Positions 16,523 to 25,713 of a stretch of 64,000 bases of DNA are shown piece after piece. The position numbers and the translations under genes are program-made. Origin of the DNA: an uncultured Pseudomonadales bacterium. GTDB taxonomy: Bacteria > Pseudomonadota > Gammaproteobacteria > Pseudomonadales > Azotimanducaceae. The stretch is from contig OX638346.1 in NCBI GenBank assembly GCA_951813515.1, positions 3,403,617-3,467,616 on the forward strand, in the 5' to 3' direction. Every line of letters begins with the position of its first letter. Within the stretch, counting starts at the first letter, position 1. The notes beneath the pieces are model-generated. The model was not told the DNA's origin, ran no database searches, and saw nothing but the letters and a program-made list of their open reading frames with translations.

Positions 16523-17782
16523 CTAAATCACGCCACTGTCAGACAGGCGCGCGAGTTCTTCGCACGATAGTCCGAGTTCCTCGCCGAAGATCTCGTCGTT
16601 GTGCTCCCCGACCAGCGGGGCGCGTCGCGAGATGCGCCACGGCGACCTGTTGAAAATGGCGCCGCTGCCGGGGTAGACGAAGGTGCGACCGAGCTCCGGA
16701 TGCGCAACCTCGGTCCAGAATTCCCGGTCTTCGAGATGCCCGTCGGAGAGTAGTTCATCGGGTGCGCGCACCGCTCCCCAGGGATAGTCGCGCTCCTGGG
16801 CTTCGTGGTAGACCTCGTCCGCAGTGCGGTTCGCGATGAAGTTGGCGATCACCTCCTCGACGATGTGATGGGCGTTCGCCTTGATCACATCGGGATCTTG
16901 ATAGCGCTCGTTCATCAGGTCGCCGGCGAGTCCATGGCTGTCGAACCATTCGGCCAGGCGCCGCACGGAGGCGGGATCAAGACGTCCGCCGCCGGTGAGC
17001 GCGTTGACGTATTTTCCATCCTTGGCGCGGTACTGCGCCCTCGGCGTGGGGCTGGCGGAGTGGTGGCGCCCGGTCTGCCGGATTACTACCTCGTCGCGAT
17101 AGATGTAGGAGGCAACGGCGCTCTCGGTGGACAGTGCGCAGGCGTCGTGCACGGATGCGTCGATGTACTGGCCTTCGCCGGTAGCAGTGCGATGAACCAG
17201 CGCGGCCATGATCGCGACGTAGGCGTAGTGGGCGCCGGTATGCCATGCATTGCCGCCGCCGGGCGCGATGGGCGGCGCATTCGGAACATCGCTGTCGTCG
17301 TAGCCGCTGGAGGCCATCTGGCCGCCCGCAGCCATGTGCAGCAGGTCGCTCGACAGGTAGTCGCGCCAGGGACCGGACTGTCCGAACGGCGTCAGGGAAC
17401 ACATGATCAGCTTACGGTTGGTGGCGCTTAGCGGCTCGTATCCGAGGTCCAGGGACGCCAGGTATCCGGGCTTGAAAGTCTCCAGCACGATGTCGGCAGT
17501 CGAAGCGAGGCACCGGAACAGACCATGGCCTTCGCCTGATTCGAGATCGAGCGTGACGCCGCGCTTGGAGGTGTTGTAGTGCCAGAACGAAAGACTGCGG
17601 TTCGGTCCCGGAATGTCGTCCAGGAATGGACCCACGGTGCGGGTGGCATCTCCGCCGGGGGTTTCGATCTTGATGACATCGGCGCCGAGGTCAGCCATCA
17701 GCTTGCCGCAGAACTGGCCTTTCTCGTCGGCGAGTTCCAGCACGCGCAAACCCGACAGCGGACCTGTCGCGGACGCTGTCAT
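16523..17782 (-). CDS. CaiB/BaiF family III CoA-transferase, subunit lacking the usual catalytic Asp
   Basis: A 419-residue family III CoA-transferase. It opens LSGLRVLELADEKGQFCGKLMADLGADVIKIETPGGD and has NTSKRGVTLDLES and ATGEGQYIDASVHD. In these enzymes an Asp about 20 residues before TGEGQ forms the acyl-enzyme anhydride. Here the aligned position reads NAWHTG, whereas the neighbour has LDDTGG. It may therefore be the non-catalytic half of a heteromer (inference). Its start overlaps the neighbour's stop by 4 nt (ATGA). An in-frame extension to 18106 lies inside the neighbour and was rejected. Confidence 0.87.
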   Translation of the reverse strand: MTASATGPLSGLRVLELADEKGQFCGKLMADLGADVIKIETPGGDATRTVGPFLDDIPGPNRSLSFWHYNTSKRGVTLDLESGEGHGLFRCLASTADIVLETFKPGYLASLDLGYEPLSATNRKLIMCSLTPFGQSGPWRDYLSSDLLHMAAGGQMASSGYDDSDVPNAPPIAPGGGNAWHTGAHYAYVAIMAALVHRTATGEGQYIDASVHDACALSTESAVASYIYRDEVVIRQTGRHHSASPTPRAQYRAKDGKYVNALTGGGRLDPASVRRLAEWFDSHGLAGDLMNERYQDPDVIKANAHHIVEEVIANFIANRTADEVYHEAQERDYPWGAVRAPDELLSDGHLEDREFWTEVAHPELGRTFVYPGSGAIFNRSPWRISRRAPLVGEHNDEIFGEELGLSCEELARLSDSGVI

Positions 17783-19107
17783 TTCAGCATCTCCTCCATG
17801 TACGGATAGCGGGCGCGGTCGACGGGCCAGAACGTGCCGTCCTCGTAGCCGCTCACGAGATCCTCGTGGGGGAGTCCCAGGATGTCCTCGAACACTTGCC
17901 GGTTGTGTTCCCCGATCAGCGGGCTGGGGCGGTGGTTCACGGCCGGGGTCGCCGCGAGCTTGAAAGGCGCGTTCTGCAGCTTTCTCGAACCGAGCTCCGG
18001 ATGTTCCAGCGCCAGGTACATGTCCCGGTGACGAAGTTGCGGATCGTGCTCCACGCGGTCTTCCGAACTCTGCACCGGCATGGCGCGCACGCCAGCCTCC
18101 TGGCACGATTCCGTCAGCTCGTACTTATCCAGGGTCGAGGTCCAGGCCTCGATTCCCTGGTCGAGCGCTTGCTGGTGCCGAACGCGGCCATCCAAGTCAG
18201 CCAATTCGGTTGCCGTGGCCCAGTCCGGCGACCCCATGAGCGGTACCAGGCGCTTCCATTCCTCGTTCGAGAAACAGGCGATGACGCACCAGTCGTTGTA
18301 GCCCCCCGGACTCGTCCGGTACGCGTTGTGCGGCGCAGCGGTCGGCCCGCGGTAGTTGTTCAGGAGCGGTGCGCCCGGCCAATGGGTGGCGTTGCCCGGC
18401 GGAAATCCCTCCCGGCGCGACGGCCGGCCGTTCACGGTGTGATCGAGGATCGCCGGGCCGTTCAGCGTGATGCCGGTGATCATCTGGGACAGATCGATGT
18501 GCTGGCCCTCGCCCGTGACGTTGCGGTGATAGATGCCGGTCAACACCCCCATGGCGCCGTATAGACCACCGGTGTCGTCGAGGTAAGACCACCCCCAGCC
18601 GGCGGGCGGCTTGTCCGGCAGCCCGGAGAGGAAGGTCAATCCCGAGACCGCCTGCGCCACCGGGCCGAACGTCTTGTAGTGGTGGTGGCGCCCGGTGTGC
18701 CCGAACCCGGACATGGAGACGTACACGATGTCGGGACGCAGCTTGCGGAGTTCCTCGTAGCCGAGTCCCCAACTCGTCAATACGCGGGAGCTGAAGTTCT
18801 CGATGACCGCGTCCGAGACCGATATGAGGCGCCTGATGAGGTCCATGCCCCTGGGCGACCGGACATTCAGCGTGATGCTCAGCTTGTTGGCGTTCGTATC
18901 GTTGAAGTTGCCCGATGTGTTGAGACCGCGCTCAACGTCCCGGGGGGTGGTGTTCCCGCCCGATTGCCGACCGCGCTCGGCCTCGGGCCATTCGACCTTG
19001 ATCACTTGAGCGCCGAGCGCTCCCAGCCAACGCGTCGCCCAGGGTCCCGCGCGAACCCAGGTGAAGTCCACCACCCGAATCCCCTGCAGCGCTCGGGGCA
19101 GGGCCAT
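17779..19107 (-). CDS. CaiB/BaiF family III CoA-transferase
   Basis: A 442-residue family III CoA-transferase that moves CoA between carboxylic acids. It begins LQGIRVVDFTWVRAGPWATRWLGALGAQVIKVEWPE and keeps the candidate catalytic Asp in WSYLDDTGGLYGAMGV, upstream of VTGEGQHIDLSQ. It is first of a two-gene unit with the 419-residue homologue. The start lies 78 nt from the divergent LLM-oxidoreductase gene, so the two units share a promoter region. Together they probably activate a carboxylic acid for beta-oxidation-like breakdown; the acid is not known. Confidence 0.9.
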   Translation of the reverse strand: MALPRALQGIRVVDFTWVRAGPWATRWLGALGAQVIKVEWPEAERGRQSGGNTTPRDVERGLNTSGNFNDTNANKLSITLNVRSPRGMDLIRRLISVSDAVIENFSSRVLTSWGLGYEELRKLRPDIVYVSMSGFGHTGRHHHYKTFGPVAQAVSGLTFLSGLPDKPPAGWGWSYLDDTGGLYGAMGVLTGIYHRNVTGEGQHIDLSQMITGITLNGPAILDHTVNGRPSRREGFPPGNATHWPGAPLLNNYRGPTAAPHNAYRTSPGGYNDWCVIACFSNEEWKRLVPLMGSPDWATATELADLDGRVRHQQALDQGIEAWTSTLDKYELTESCQEAGVRAMPVQSSEDRVEHDPQLRHRDMYLALEHPELGSRKLQNAPFKLAATPAVNHRPSPLIGEHNRQVFEDILGLPHEDLVSGYEDGTFWPVDRARYPYMEEMLK

Positions 19108-19185
19108 GGTTCCTCCGTCATGTCGGTGATCGTCATGGTCATGTTACTTTTTCTCGTCGGCTGCACAAAAACGGGCGGAACCGAA

Positions 19186-20163
19186 ATGATGAAGATCTCG
19201 TGTGGCTTCGCTCCGGGCCCGAATACGGTCAGGCACGCGAAGATCGCCGAGGACCTCGGCTACCACCGGGTCTGGCTCTATGACTCGCCGGCGCTCTGGC
19301 AGGACATCTGGGCGCGGATGGCGCAGGTCGCCGAGCACACTTCGCGCGTGCTACTCGGGACGGCGGTGCTGATTCCGAGCCTGCGCAACCCGGTCGTCCA
19401 GGCGGCCGCGATCGCGACCATCGAGGACATTGCGCCGGGTCGCTTGACCGCGGGGTTCGCGACGGGTTTCACAGGGCGAATGGCGCTCGGCCAACGTCGT
19501 CTGCCGTGGAGATACGTTCGCTCGTACGTGGAGCAGGTCAAGGGCCTGCTCGCAGGTGATCCCGTCGAGGTCGACGGGGCGATGGTCAAGTTGATCCCTT
19601 CCGAGGGATACATGCCCGAGCGTCCGATTCGCGTTCCGGTTTTGCTGGGCGCCAACGGGCCCATGGGTTGCGGTATCGCGCGCGAGATCGCCGATGGCAT
19701 CATTTGCAGCGGGATGCCGCCGGAGCCCGGATTCGACACCTGTGCCGTGCTCCAGTTTGGAACGGTCCTGGACGCGGGAGAAGCGTTGGACGACGACCGT
19801 GTGAAACGCGCGGCGGGGGCTGCGATGGCCGTGCGGTATCACGGGACGTACGAACGCGCTCCGGCGGCCATCCATGGCCTGCCGAACGGGAGGGCATGGC
19901 GCGAGAGCGTCGAACGCGTGCCCGCTGAAATACGGCATCTGGAGGTTCACCAGGGCCATTGCGTCGATCTCAGCAACGATCATGACGAACAGCACATGGA
20001 CTGGAGCCGACTCAAAGAGATGTCCTTCACGGGCACGGCGGACGAACTCGCGGCCCGCCTCGAGCAGATCGAGCGAGCGGGCGGCACCGAGATCATGTAT
20101 GGGTCCCTGAATCACGACGTGCCGCGCGAGCTGGAAGCGTTCGCCCGAATGGCGGGCCTGTAG
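19186..20163 (+). CDS. LLM-class (luciferase-like, probably F420-dependent) oxidoreductase
   Basis: A 325-residue TIM-barrel oxidoreductase starting MMKISCGFAPGPNTVRHAKIAEDLGYHRVWLYDSPAL. It contains RVLLGTAVLIPSLRNPVVQAAAIATIEDIAPGRLTAGFATG, which is characteristic of bacterial-luciferase-like F420 or flavin enzymes. An in-frame ATG at 19120 would add a stretch ending LVGC that mimics a lipobox but has no positively charged n-region, so the cytosolic start is kept. It is the first gene of a likely operon with epoxide hydrolase, amidohydrolase and sulfatase. Substrate not predictable. Confidence 0.85.
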   Translation: MMKISCGFAPGPNTVRHAKIAEDLGYHRVWLYDSPALWQDIWARMAQVAEHTSRVLLGTAVLIPSLRNPVVQAAAIATIEDIAPGRLTAGFATGFTGRMALGQRRLPWRYVRSYVEQVKGLLAGDPVEVDGAMVKLIPSEGYMPERPIRVPVLLGANGPMGCGIAREIADGIICSGMPPEPGFDTCAVLQFGTVLDAGEALDDDRVKRAAGAAMAVRYHGTYERAPAAIHGLPNGRAWRESVERVPAEIRHLEVHQGHCVDLSNDHDEQHMDWSRLKEMSFTGTADELAARLEQIERAGGTEIMYGSLNHDVPRELEAFARMAGL

Positions 20164-20218
20164 CCGAGTCTGGCGCGAAGGCGTGAAGTACAAGGATTAG
20201 TCGAGTGAAGAGAGCGAT

Positions 20219-21334
20219 ATGACGACAACACCATTCAGGATCGAAGTCCCGGACGCGGCGCTGGCGGATCTGCGCGAACGCCTCGAACGGACACGCTGGC
20301 CGACGGACCTGATGCCGGGCGCCGGTTGGACCTACGGCACGAACAACGCCTATCTGAAGGAGCTCTGTGCGTATTGGGCGGATGGGTTCGACTGGCGGGC
20401 GCAGGAGGCCGCCCTCAACCGCCACGACCACTACCTGCGCGAAGTCGACGGATTTCGCCTGCACTACATTCACGCGCCGGGGCAAGGCCCGGATCCCTTT
20501 CCGCTCGTATTCACCCACGGCTGGCCGAGCACCTTCTATGACTTCGACAAGCTCATCGGGCCGCTGGCCGACCCGGGCGCGCATGGCGGCAACCCCGCCG
20601 ATGCCTTCGATGTGGTCGTGCCTTCCATGCCGGGCTACGCGTTCTCGGAGCGCCCGACGGTGACCGGCTACGGCCCGGCGCGCATCGCAGAGCTGTGGGA
20701 CCGACTGATGACGGACATGGGCCACGCGCGCTACGGGGCGCATGGAGGCGACTGGGGCGGTCTGGTGACGGGCCTGATCGGCTGGAAGTACCCCGAGCGG
20801 GTGGTGGGGATTCATCGCCTGGTGGGTGGCATCCCCCGGCTGCAACCGAAACCGGGCGAGACCGCCGACGAACGTCAGATCCGGCTTGCGGATGGCGGCG
20901 GCTACGGACACATCCAGAGTACGCGTCCGCAGACGCTGGCCTACGGGTTGACGGACTCTCCCGCGGGACTGGCGGGCTGGATCGTCGAGAAATGGCATGC
21001 CTGGAGCGACTGCGGGGGGGAAATCGAGTCGCGGTTCACGAAGGACGAACTGCTGACCACGATCTCGCTCTACTGGTTCACGGAGACCATCTACAGCAGC
21101 ACCTGCCTGTACCATGAAAACGCGCACAACAGCGTCAATCGCATCGCCGGTCGGATCGAGGTTCCGAGCGGCTACGCGGTATGCCGCTGGCTCAGGCAGA
21201 CGAGGGATGAGCTTGCCGAGGAATCCAACCTCGTGCACTGGACCGAGTTCGATCGCGGTGCGCATTTTTCTGCTTTCGAGGAACCGGAGTTGCTTGCAGA
21301 AGACATCCGCAAGTTCTTCCGGCCCCTGCGCTAG
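20219..21334 (+). CDS. Epoxide hydrolase (EHN-type alpha/beta hydrolase)
   Basis: A 371-residue protein with the epoxide-hydrolase N-terminal domain (FRIEVPDAALADLRERLERTRWP) followed by an alpha/beta hydrolase core. The oxyanion motif HGWPST is at 100-105 and the nucleophile Asp178 in HGGDWGG. A late GAHFSAFEEPE supplies the catalytic His. It hydrolyses epoxides to diols. It lies 55 nt after the LLM oxidoreductase gene and 12 nt before the amidohydrolase gene. A monooxygenase-epoxide-hydrolase sequence is plausible but inferred. Confidence 0.92.
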   Translation: MTTTPFRIEVPDAALADLRERLERTRWPTDLMPGAGWTYGTNNAYLKELCAYWADGFDWRAQEAALNRHDHYLREVDGFRLHYIHAPGQGPDPFPLVFTHGWPSTFYDFDKLIGPLADPGAHGGNPADAFDVVVPSMPGYAFSERPTVTGYGPARIAELWDRLMTDMGHARYGAHGGDWGGLVTGLIGWKYPERVVGIHRLVGGIPRLQPKPGETADERQIRLADGGGYGHIQSTRPQTLAYGLTDSPAGLAGWIVEKWHAWSDCGGEIESRFTKDELLTTISLYWFTETIYSSTCLYHENAHNSVNRIAGRIEVPSGYAVCRWLRQTRDELAEESNLVHWTEFDRGAHFSAFEEPELLAEDIRKFFRPLR

Positions 21335-21346
21335 TCGCGAGCCCTG

Positions 21347-22678
21347 ATGAGACCGAAACGACTCGGCTTCGCCGCTTTCGTGGCGGCGCTTGTTTCCTCG
21401 CCGGCGATGGCGGAGGACATCGTGATCGCCAACGTGGACGTGATCTCGATGCTCGAGCCCGGCGTGCAGGAGAGTCAGAACGTCACCGTTCGCGGAGGCA
21501 AGATCGTCGCGATCGGCCCGGGAGAGGCGGCGGCAAGCGCGCGTGTCATCGACGGTTCTGGCCGCTTCCTGATTCCGGGCCTCGCCGAGATGCACGCGCA
21601 TGTCCCCTTAGAGAACCCCGAGCGTGACGACGCGCTGTTCCTGTGGGTTGCGAACGGCGTGACGATGGCGCGGGGAATGATTGGCCACGCGACCCATCTG
21701 GCTCTGCGCGAAGACCTGCTCGCGCACCGCAAGCTCGGCCCGCGTCTCCTCACGTCGGGTCCGCCGTTTTCCGGCCAGGGGTCGAGCATCGCCGAGGTCG
21801 AGGCCTTGGTGCGGGAGCAGAAGACCGCCGGTTACGACTTCCTGAAGATCATCGGGAGCCTTTCGGCGGACCAGTTTGACGCGCTTGCCGTCGAGGCAGG
21901 CCGCGTGGGAATGAGATTTGAGGGCCACGTGACAGCCTCGGTGGGGCTGCAGGCGAGTCTCGAAGCGGGGCAGATCATCGTCGACCATCTCGATGGCTAC
22001 CTCCAGTTGATCACGCCAGACGCCGAGCGGTACCCGGCGCACTATGCGGCGTGGTTCGGGGCGGCGCTTGCGCCGCATGTCGATCTCGATCTGATCCCGC
22101 GGGCGGTCGCGATGACGAAGGCGTCTGGGGCCGCTGTCGTACCTACCGAGACGTTGCTCGAGAACAGTTTTCGCGCCTACCGATGGGAAGAGATGAGCGC
22201 GCGCCCGCAACTCAGGTACCTGCCGAAGGCGTTGCGCGACAGCTACGTCGGGCACATGCGCCGCATGGCGCCGGGCACCAGCGCCGAGATGGCCGCCGAA
22301 TACCTCGGCATCCGCAAGACCTTGATCAAGGCGCTGCACGATGACGGCGTGCCGGTGCTGCTCGGCTCCGACGCGCCGCAGATGCTCAACGTGCCAGGGT
22401 TCTCGATCCATCGTGAACTCGCCTCGATGGTGGCGGCCGGACTGACGCCGTTCGAGGCTTTGGCGACCGGAACTACGGCACCGGCGGCGTTTCTGGGCGC
22501 AACCGATTGGGGCGCGATCGAAATCGGGCGCGATGCCGACCTGGTGCTGCTGAACGCAAACCCGCTGCAGGACATTGCCAACACGCAGCGCATCGAGGGG
22601 GTCATGGTTCGGGGAAGGTGGCTCGATCGAGTCGCGCTCGACGCGGGCTTGAGCGATATCGAGCAACGCTATCGGTAG
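21347..22678 (+). CDS. Secreted amidohydrolase-family metal hydrolase
   Basis: A 443-residue protein with a signal peptide (residues 1-22, ending SSPAMA). The amidohydrolase barrel shows metal ligands in EMHAHV (His83, His85), a candidate carbamylated Lys in YDFLKIIG, His in EGHVTAS and VDHLDG, and Asp in GSDAPQ. A C-terminal GAIEIGRDADLVLLNANPL completes the urease/imidazolonepropionase-like fold. Relatives include periplasmic prolidase-like and carboxypeptidase-like enzymes. It is in the LLM-epoxide hydrolase-sulfatase operon and probably acts in the periplasm. Confidence 0.88.
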   Translation: MRPKRLGFAAFVAALVSSPAMAEDIVIANVDVISMLEPGVQESQNVTVRGGKIVAIGPGEAAASARVIDGSGRFLIPGLAEMHAHVPLENPERDDALFLWVANGVTMARGMIGHATHLALREDLLAHRKLGPRLLTSGPPFSGQGSSIAEVEALVREQKTAGYDFLKIIGSLSADQFDALAVEAGRVGMRFEGHVTASVGLQASLEAGQIIVDHLDGYLQLITPDAERYPAHYAAWFGAALAPHVDLDLIPRAVAMTKASGAAVVPTETLLENSFRAYRWEEMSARPQLRYLPKALRDSYVGHMRRMAPGTSAEMAAEYLGIRKTLIKALHDDGVPVLLGSDAPQMLNVPGFSIHRELASMVAAGLTPFEALATGTTAPAAFLGATDWGAIEIGRDADLVLLNANPLQDIANTQRIEGVMVRGRWLDRVALDAGLSDIEQRYR

Positions 22679-22718
22679 CCGAGCGAAGACTGCGACTCTA
22701 AACCCAAGGGAGGACCGA

Positions 22719-24965
22719 ATGGAGCATGACCGGCAATTCGACGGCGAGATCGGACGCACGGTGGACGAGTCCAGGATTTCCTGGAAGGCGACACCGTCCG
22801 AGCTCAAACAACGCCCCAACATCGTCATGATCGTGCTGGACGATGTCGGCTATTCCCAGTTCGGCTGCTATGGCTCGGACATCGAAACTCCCGCTCTCGA
22901 CAGCCTGGCGGCCGATGGCCTGCGCTATGCCAACTTTCACGTGACGCCGCTGTGCTCGCCCACCCGCACGTGTCTGTTGACGGGGCGCAATCACCACAGC
23001 GTCGGCATGGGCCGGGTTGCCGAAATGATGAACGGGTATCCGAATACCCGCGGCTTCGCCGCGAGGGAAGCGGCGAACCTGGCGGAGATGCTGCGCCCCC
23101 ACGGCTACCAGACGTTGGCTTCCGGCAAGTGGCACCAGGTATCCATCAACGAGACAAGCCCGGCCGGGTCCTACGACCATTGGCCCCTGCAACGCGGCTT
23201 CGACCGCTTCTACGGATTCCCGGCGGGCGAGACCAACCAGTGGAACCCGGAGTTGATGCTCGGTAACGAACGCATCGAAGCTCCCCATGACGGCGAATAT
23301 CACTTGTCCGAAGGCATCGTTGACACGGCCTGCAAGTGGCTGCGCCAGCTCGTCTCCGCGGCACCCGACAAGCCGTTTTTTCTCTACCTGGCATTCGCCG
23401 CCGGGCACTCGCCCCATCACGTGCCGCGCGCCTACGCGGACAAGTACCGGGGCATGTTCGACGACGGATGGGACGCCGCCCGCGAGAGAATCCTTGCCCG
23501 GCAGAAGGCTTCCGGCCTGTTGCCCCCTGATCAGCGCCTCGCGCCCCGCAATCCCCGCGTGCAGGTGTGGGACGAGCTGGACGCGGACGAAAAGCGACTG
23601 GCCGCGCGGTTCGAGGAGGTATTCGCGGGATTCCTCGACCACACCGACGTACAGATTCAGCGACTGCTCGACCAGCTCGACGCGCTCGGCAAGCGCGACG
23701 ACACCATCGTGCTCGCCGTTTCCGACAACGGCGCCAGTTCGGAAGGCGGTCCGCACGGCACCTACGATCATCAGAGATCACGCAACGGCTTTGGCAGCAG
23801 TGTCGAGGAGAACCTGGCACGGCTCGACGACATGGGCGGTCCGCTCACATACAACCACTATCCCTTCGGCTGGGCCATGGCGGGCAACACGCCGTTCAAG
23901 CGCTACAAGGGCAATACCTATGCCGGCGGTGTCCGGGCACCACTCCTGATTCGGTGGCCCAACGGCATCCACGCGAAGGGCGAGACGCGCCGGCAGTTCT
24001 ACCACGTGGTCGACGTCACGCCGACGCTGCTCGATCTGCTCGGCGTTCCCCTGCCGAGCCACGTCAACGGCGTGAAGCAGATTCCGCCGCACGGCACCTC
24101 GATGGCACACACCTTGAACGACAACGACGCGGATACCAGGAAGACCATCCAGTACTTCGAGACGATCGGCCAGCGGGCCATCTGGCACAAGGGATGGAAA
24201 GCGGTGACTTTCCACCAGCGGGGTGCGAGCTTCGACGACGATGTCTGGGAGCTCTACCACCTCGACGTGGACCTGGCGGAGATCGACAACCTGGCCGACG
24301 AGCATCCCGAGAGGCTGAAGGAACTCATCCGACTCTGGTGGCGCGAAGCCGAGCGCCACGGCGTGCTGCCGCTGGATGATCTTCTCGACACGGGTCGTGG
24401 TATAGGCTGGTGGCCCGAGCCGAAGAACCGCTGGGTGCTCTACCAGGATGCCGTGCTGCCGCACTTTTTCACGTCCGCGCCGAGAGTGCGTGGCGTGTCG
24501 CATCGCATCACGGCGAGGATCGAGCGCGACTCCACCCGTGCCGAGGGCGCGATCATCGTCGACGGGGGACGATTCGGCGGATGGAGTCTGTTCATTCTCG
24601 GCAATCGGCTGCATTACACCACCAACAACTTCGGCGAGCGCTGTCGCGTGACCTCGCCCGTGGCCATTCCGCCCGGCGCGGTTGCCGTTCGCGCCGACGT
24701 GGTCAGGACCGCCACCGATGCAGGCAGGGTGCGGTTCTACATCGACGACGAGCCGGCGGGCGACGGGATGCTGTCTCCCTTCCGCTACCAGAACTTCGTC
24801 AACGAACCGCTGGATGTCGGCCGCGACAGCCAGACGCCGGTGGACGATCTCTACGAGTCGCCGTTTGTCTTCGAGGGCACGATCGTCGATGTCGTGATCG
24901 AAGCGTTCGGCAGGGAAGTGGTCGATCCTGAGACATTGCTGGAAGAGTTGATGGCCACGCAGTGA
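22719..24965 (+). CDS. Arylsulfatase (type I, formylglycine-dependent)
   Basis: A 748-residue sulfatase. RPNIVMIVLDDVGYSQFGCYG carries the metal Asp pair (41-42). Cys79 in CSPTRTCLLTGR is the residue converted to formylglycine. FLYLAFAAGHSPHHVP, VSDNGASSEGG and PFKRYKGNTYAGGVRAPLLIRWP follow. About 200 extra C-terminal residues form a beta-rich domain. No signal peptide is visible, so it may be cytosolic or use another route. It needs a formylglycine-generating enzyme or anSME, neither in the window. It is the last functional gene of the plus-strand operon. Confidence 0.93.
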   Translation: MEHDRQFDGEIGRTVDESRISWKATPSELKQRPNIVMIVLDDVGYSQFGCYGSDIETPALDSLAADGLRYANFHVTPLCSPTRTCLLTGRNHHSVGMGRVAEMMNGYPNTRGFAAREAANLAEMLRPHGYQTLASGKWHQVSINETSPAGSYDHWPLQRGFDRFYGFPAGETNQWNPELMLGNERIEAPHDGEYHLSEGIVDTACKWLRQLVSAAPDKPFFLYLAFAAGHSPHHVPRAYADKYRGMFDDGWDAARERILARQKASGLLPPDQRLAPRNPRVQVWDELDADEKRLAARFEEVFAGFLDHTDVQIQRLLDQLDALGKRDDTIVLAVSDNGASSEGGPHGTYDHQRSRNGFGSSVEENLARLDDMGGPLTYNHYPFGWAMAGNTPFKRYKGNTYAGGVRAPLLIRWPNGIHAKGETRRQFYHVVDVTPTLLDLLGVPLPSHVNGVKQIPPHGTSMAHTLNDNDADTRKTIQYFETIGQRAIWHKGWKAVTFHQRGASFDDDVWELYHLDVDLAEIDNLADEHPERLKELIRLWWREAERHGVLPLDDLLDTGRGIGWWPEPKNRWVLYQDAVLPHFFTSAPRVRGVSHRITARIERDSTRAEGAIIVDGGRFGGWSLFILGNRLHYTTNNFGERCRVTSPVAIPPGAVAVRADVVRTATDAGRVRFYIDDEPAGDGMLSPFRYQNFVNEPLDVGRDSQTPVDDLYESPFVFEGTIVDVVIEAFGREVVDPETLLEELMATQ

Positions 24966-25197
24966 TGAAAATAACCAACGTGACCCTTCCGGGCACAGCA
25001 ATTCTCATTTTGGGTGTTGCACCGGTGTTGTTCGCGGTTTCAGTCGCTTTGTCGGATTGCGTTGAGGCCGGTTTGGGCAGGCCAACCGCCGATCAGCGGG
25101 ATCTGCGACTTTCAGTACCGGCGCGCGTCAAAATGAGAACTGCTGTTCCGGGTAGGGACTGGCTCAAGTTCATTGATGTGAGCTACGAGCTGAGACC

Positions 25198-25405
25198 ATG
25201 CCCCGATTGCCGCGCAACGCCCTCCGCTGCCATGGTGCGCTCCGCCGATCCCGGCAACTATGGCGACGGCAACGGTCTGATGCTTCGCGTCAGGAAGAGC
25301 GGCTTGCGCTAGTGGATACAGCGGCTGACCATCGACGGCAGGCGCGTGGACCTGGGCCTGGGCAGCGCCGCCGTCGTCAAGGTCTATAACCGGTTGCGGT
25401 CATAA
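25198..25405 (+). pseudogene. Decayed tyrosine-recombinase (integrase) N-terminus
   Basis: ATG 25198 opens MPRLPRNALR. After a frameshift near 25228, the +1-shifted frame reads AAMVRSADPGNYGDGNGLML; a TAG at 25310 interrupts, then WIQRLTIDGRRVDLGLGS continues to TAA 25403-25405. This is the N-terminal DUF4102-like arm-binding region of phage/island integrases (typically ...PGRYGDGNGL...W.QR..IDGRRRDLGLG...). The catalytic domain is gone. A 116-residue ORF from 24965 overlaps it and is probably not a gene. It sits just upstream of a HicAB module, suggesting the remnant of a mobile island. Confidence 0.8.
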
Positions 25406-25458
25406 GTGCGCGCATCTATGCTTTCCGACTCGGCAGTGCGGGCTGACGCGGTGACCGC

Positions 25459-25671
25459 ATGAACGGGCGGCAGTTCATTGGGAAGGTCCGCAGATGGGCG
25501 AGAGCGCGGAATCTGGAGGTCCGCTTCGTGGCGTCGGAAGGGCCAGGTTCGCACGGTACGCTCTACGCAGGGGACCGCAAGACGACTGTCAAGGACCGGA
25601 AGAAAGAGATCGGCAAGGGGCTGCTCGGCAAGATGCTCGGCGACTTGGGAATCGAAAAGGATGAATTCTAG
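25459..25671 (+). CDS. hicA: HicA-family mRNA interferase toxin
   Basis: A 70-residue dsRBD-like protein: MNGRQFIGKVRRWARARNLE, then GPGSHGTLYAGDRKTTVKDRKKEIGKG. The His in GSHGTL matches the HicA catalytic His. HicA cleaves mRNA in a ribosome-independent way and is blocked by HicB. It is followed 42 nt later by hicB, the usual toxin-first order. No good Shine-Dalgarno sequence is seen, which is common for toxins. Confidence 0.88.
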   Translation: MNGRQFIGKVRRWARARNLEVRFVASEGPGSHGTLYAGDRKTTVKDRKKEIGKGLLGKMLGDLGIEKDEF

Positions 25672-25713
25672 ATGGCGAAAGGCTGGAGTGCGCGATTGTG
25701 GAGGAACTAACCG

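Noticed and set aside
17783..18106. 108-codon N-terminal extension of the 419-residue CoA-transferase
   Set aside because: It lies inside the other CoA-transferase and reads as low-complexity Arg/Gly/Pro. The family N-terminus begins at 17782.
19120..19185. In-frame upstream ATG giving a hydrophobic stretch ending LVGC, like a lipoprotein signal on the LLM oxidoreductase
   Set aside because: There is no positively charged residue before the hydrophobic run, and LLM enzymes are cytosolic. The normal N-terminus MKISCGF starts at 19186.
24965..25312. 116-codon frame overlapping the sulfatase stop, with a hydrophobic N-terminus
   Set aside because: Its last third is the shifted integrase remnant and the rest has no homology-like features, so it is probably chance ORF sequence leading into a pseudogene.
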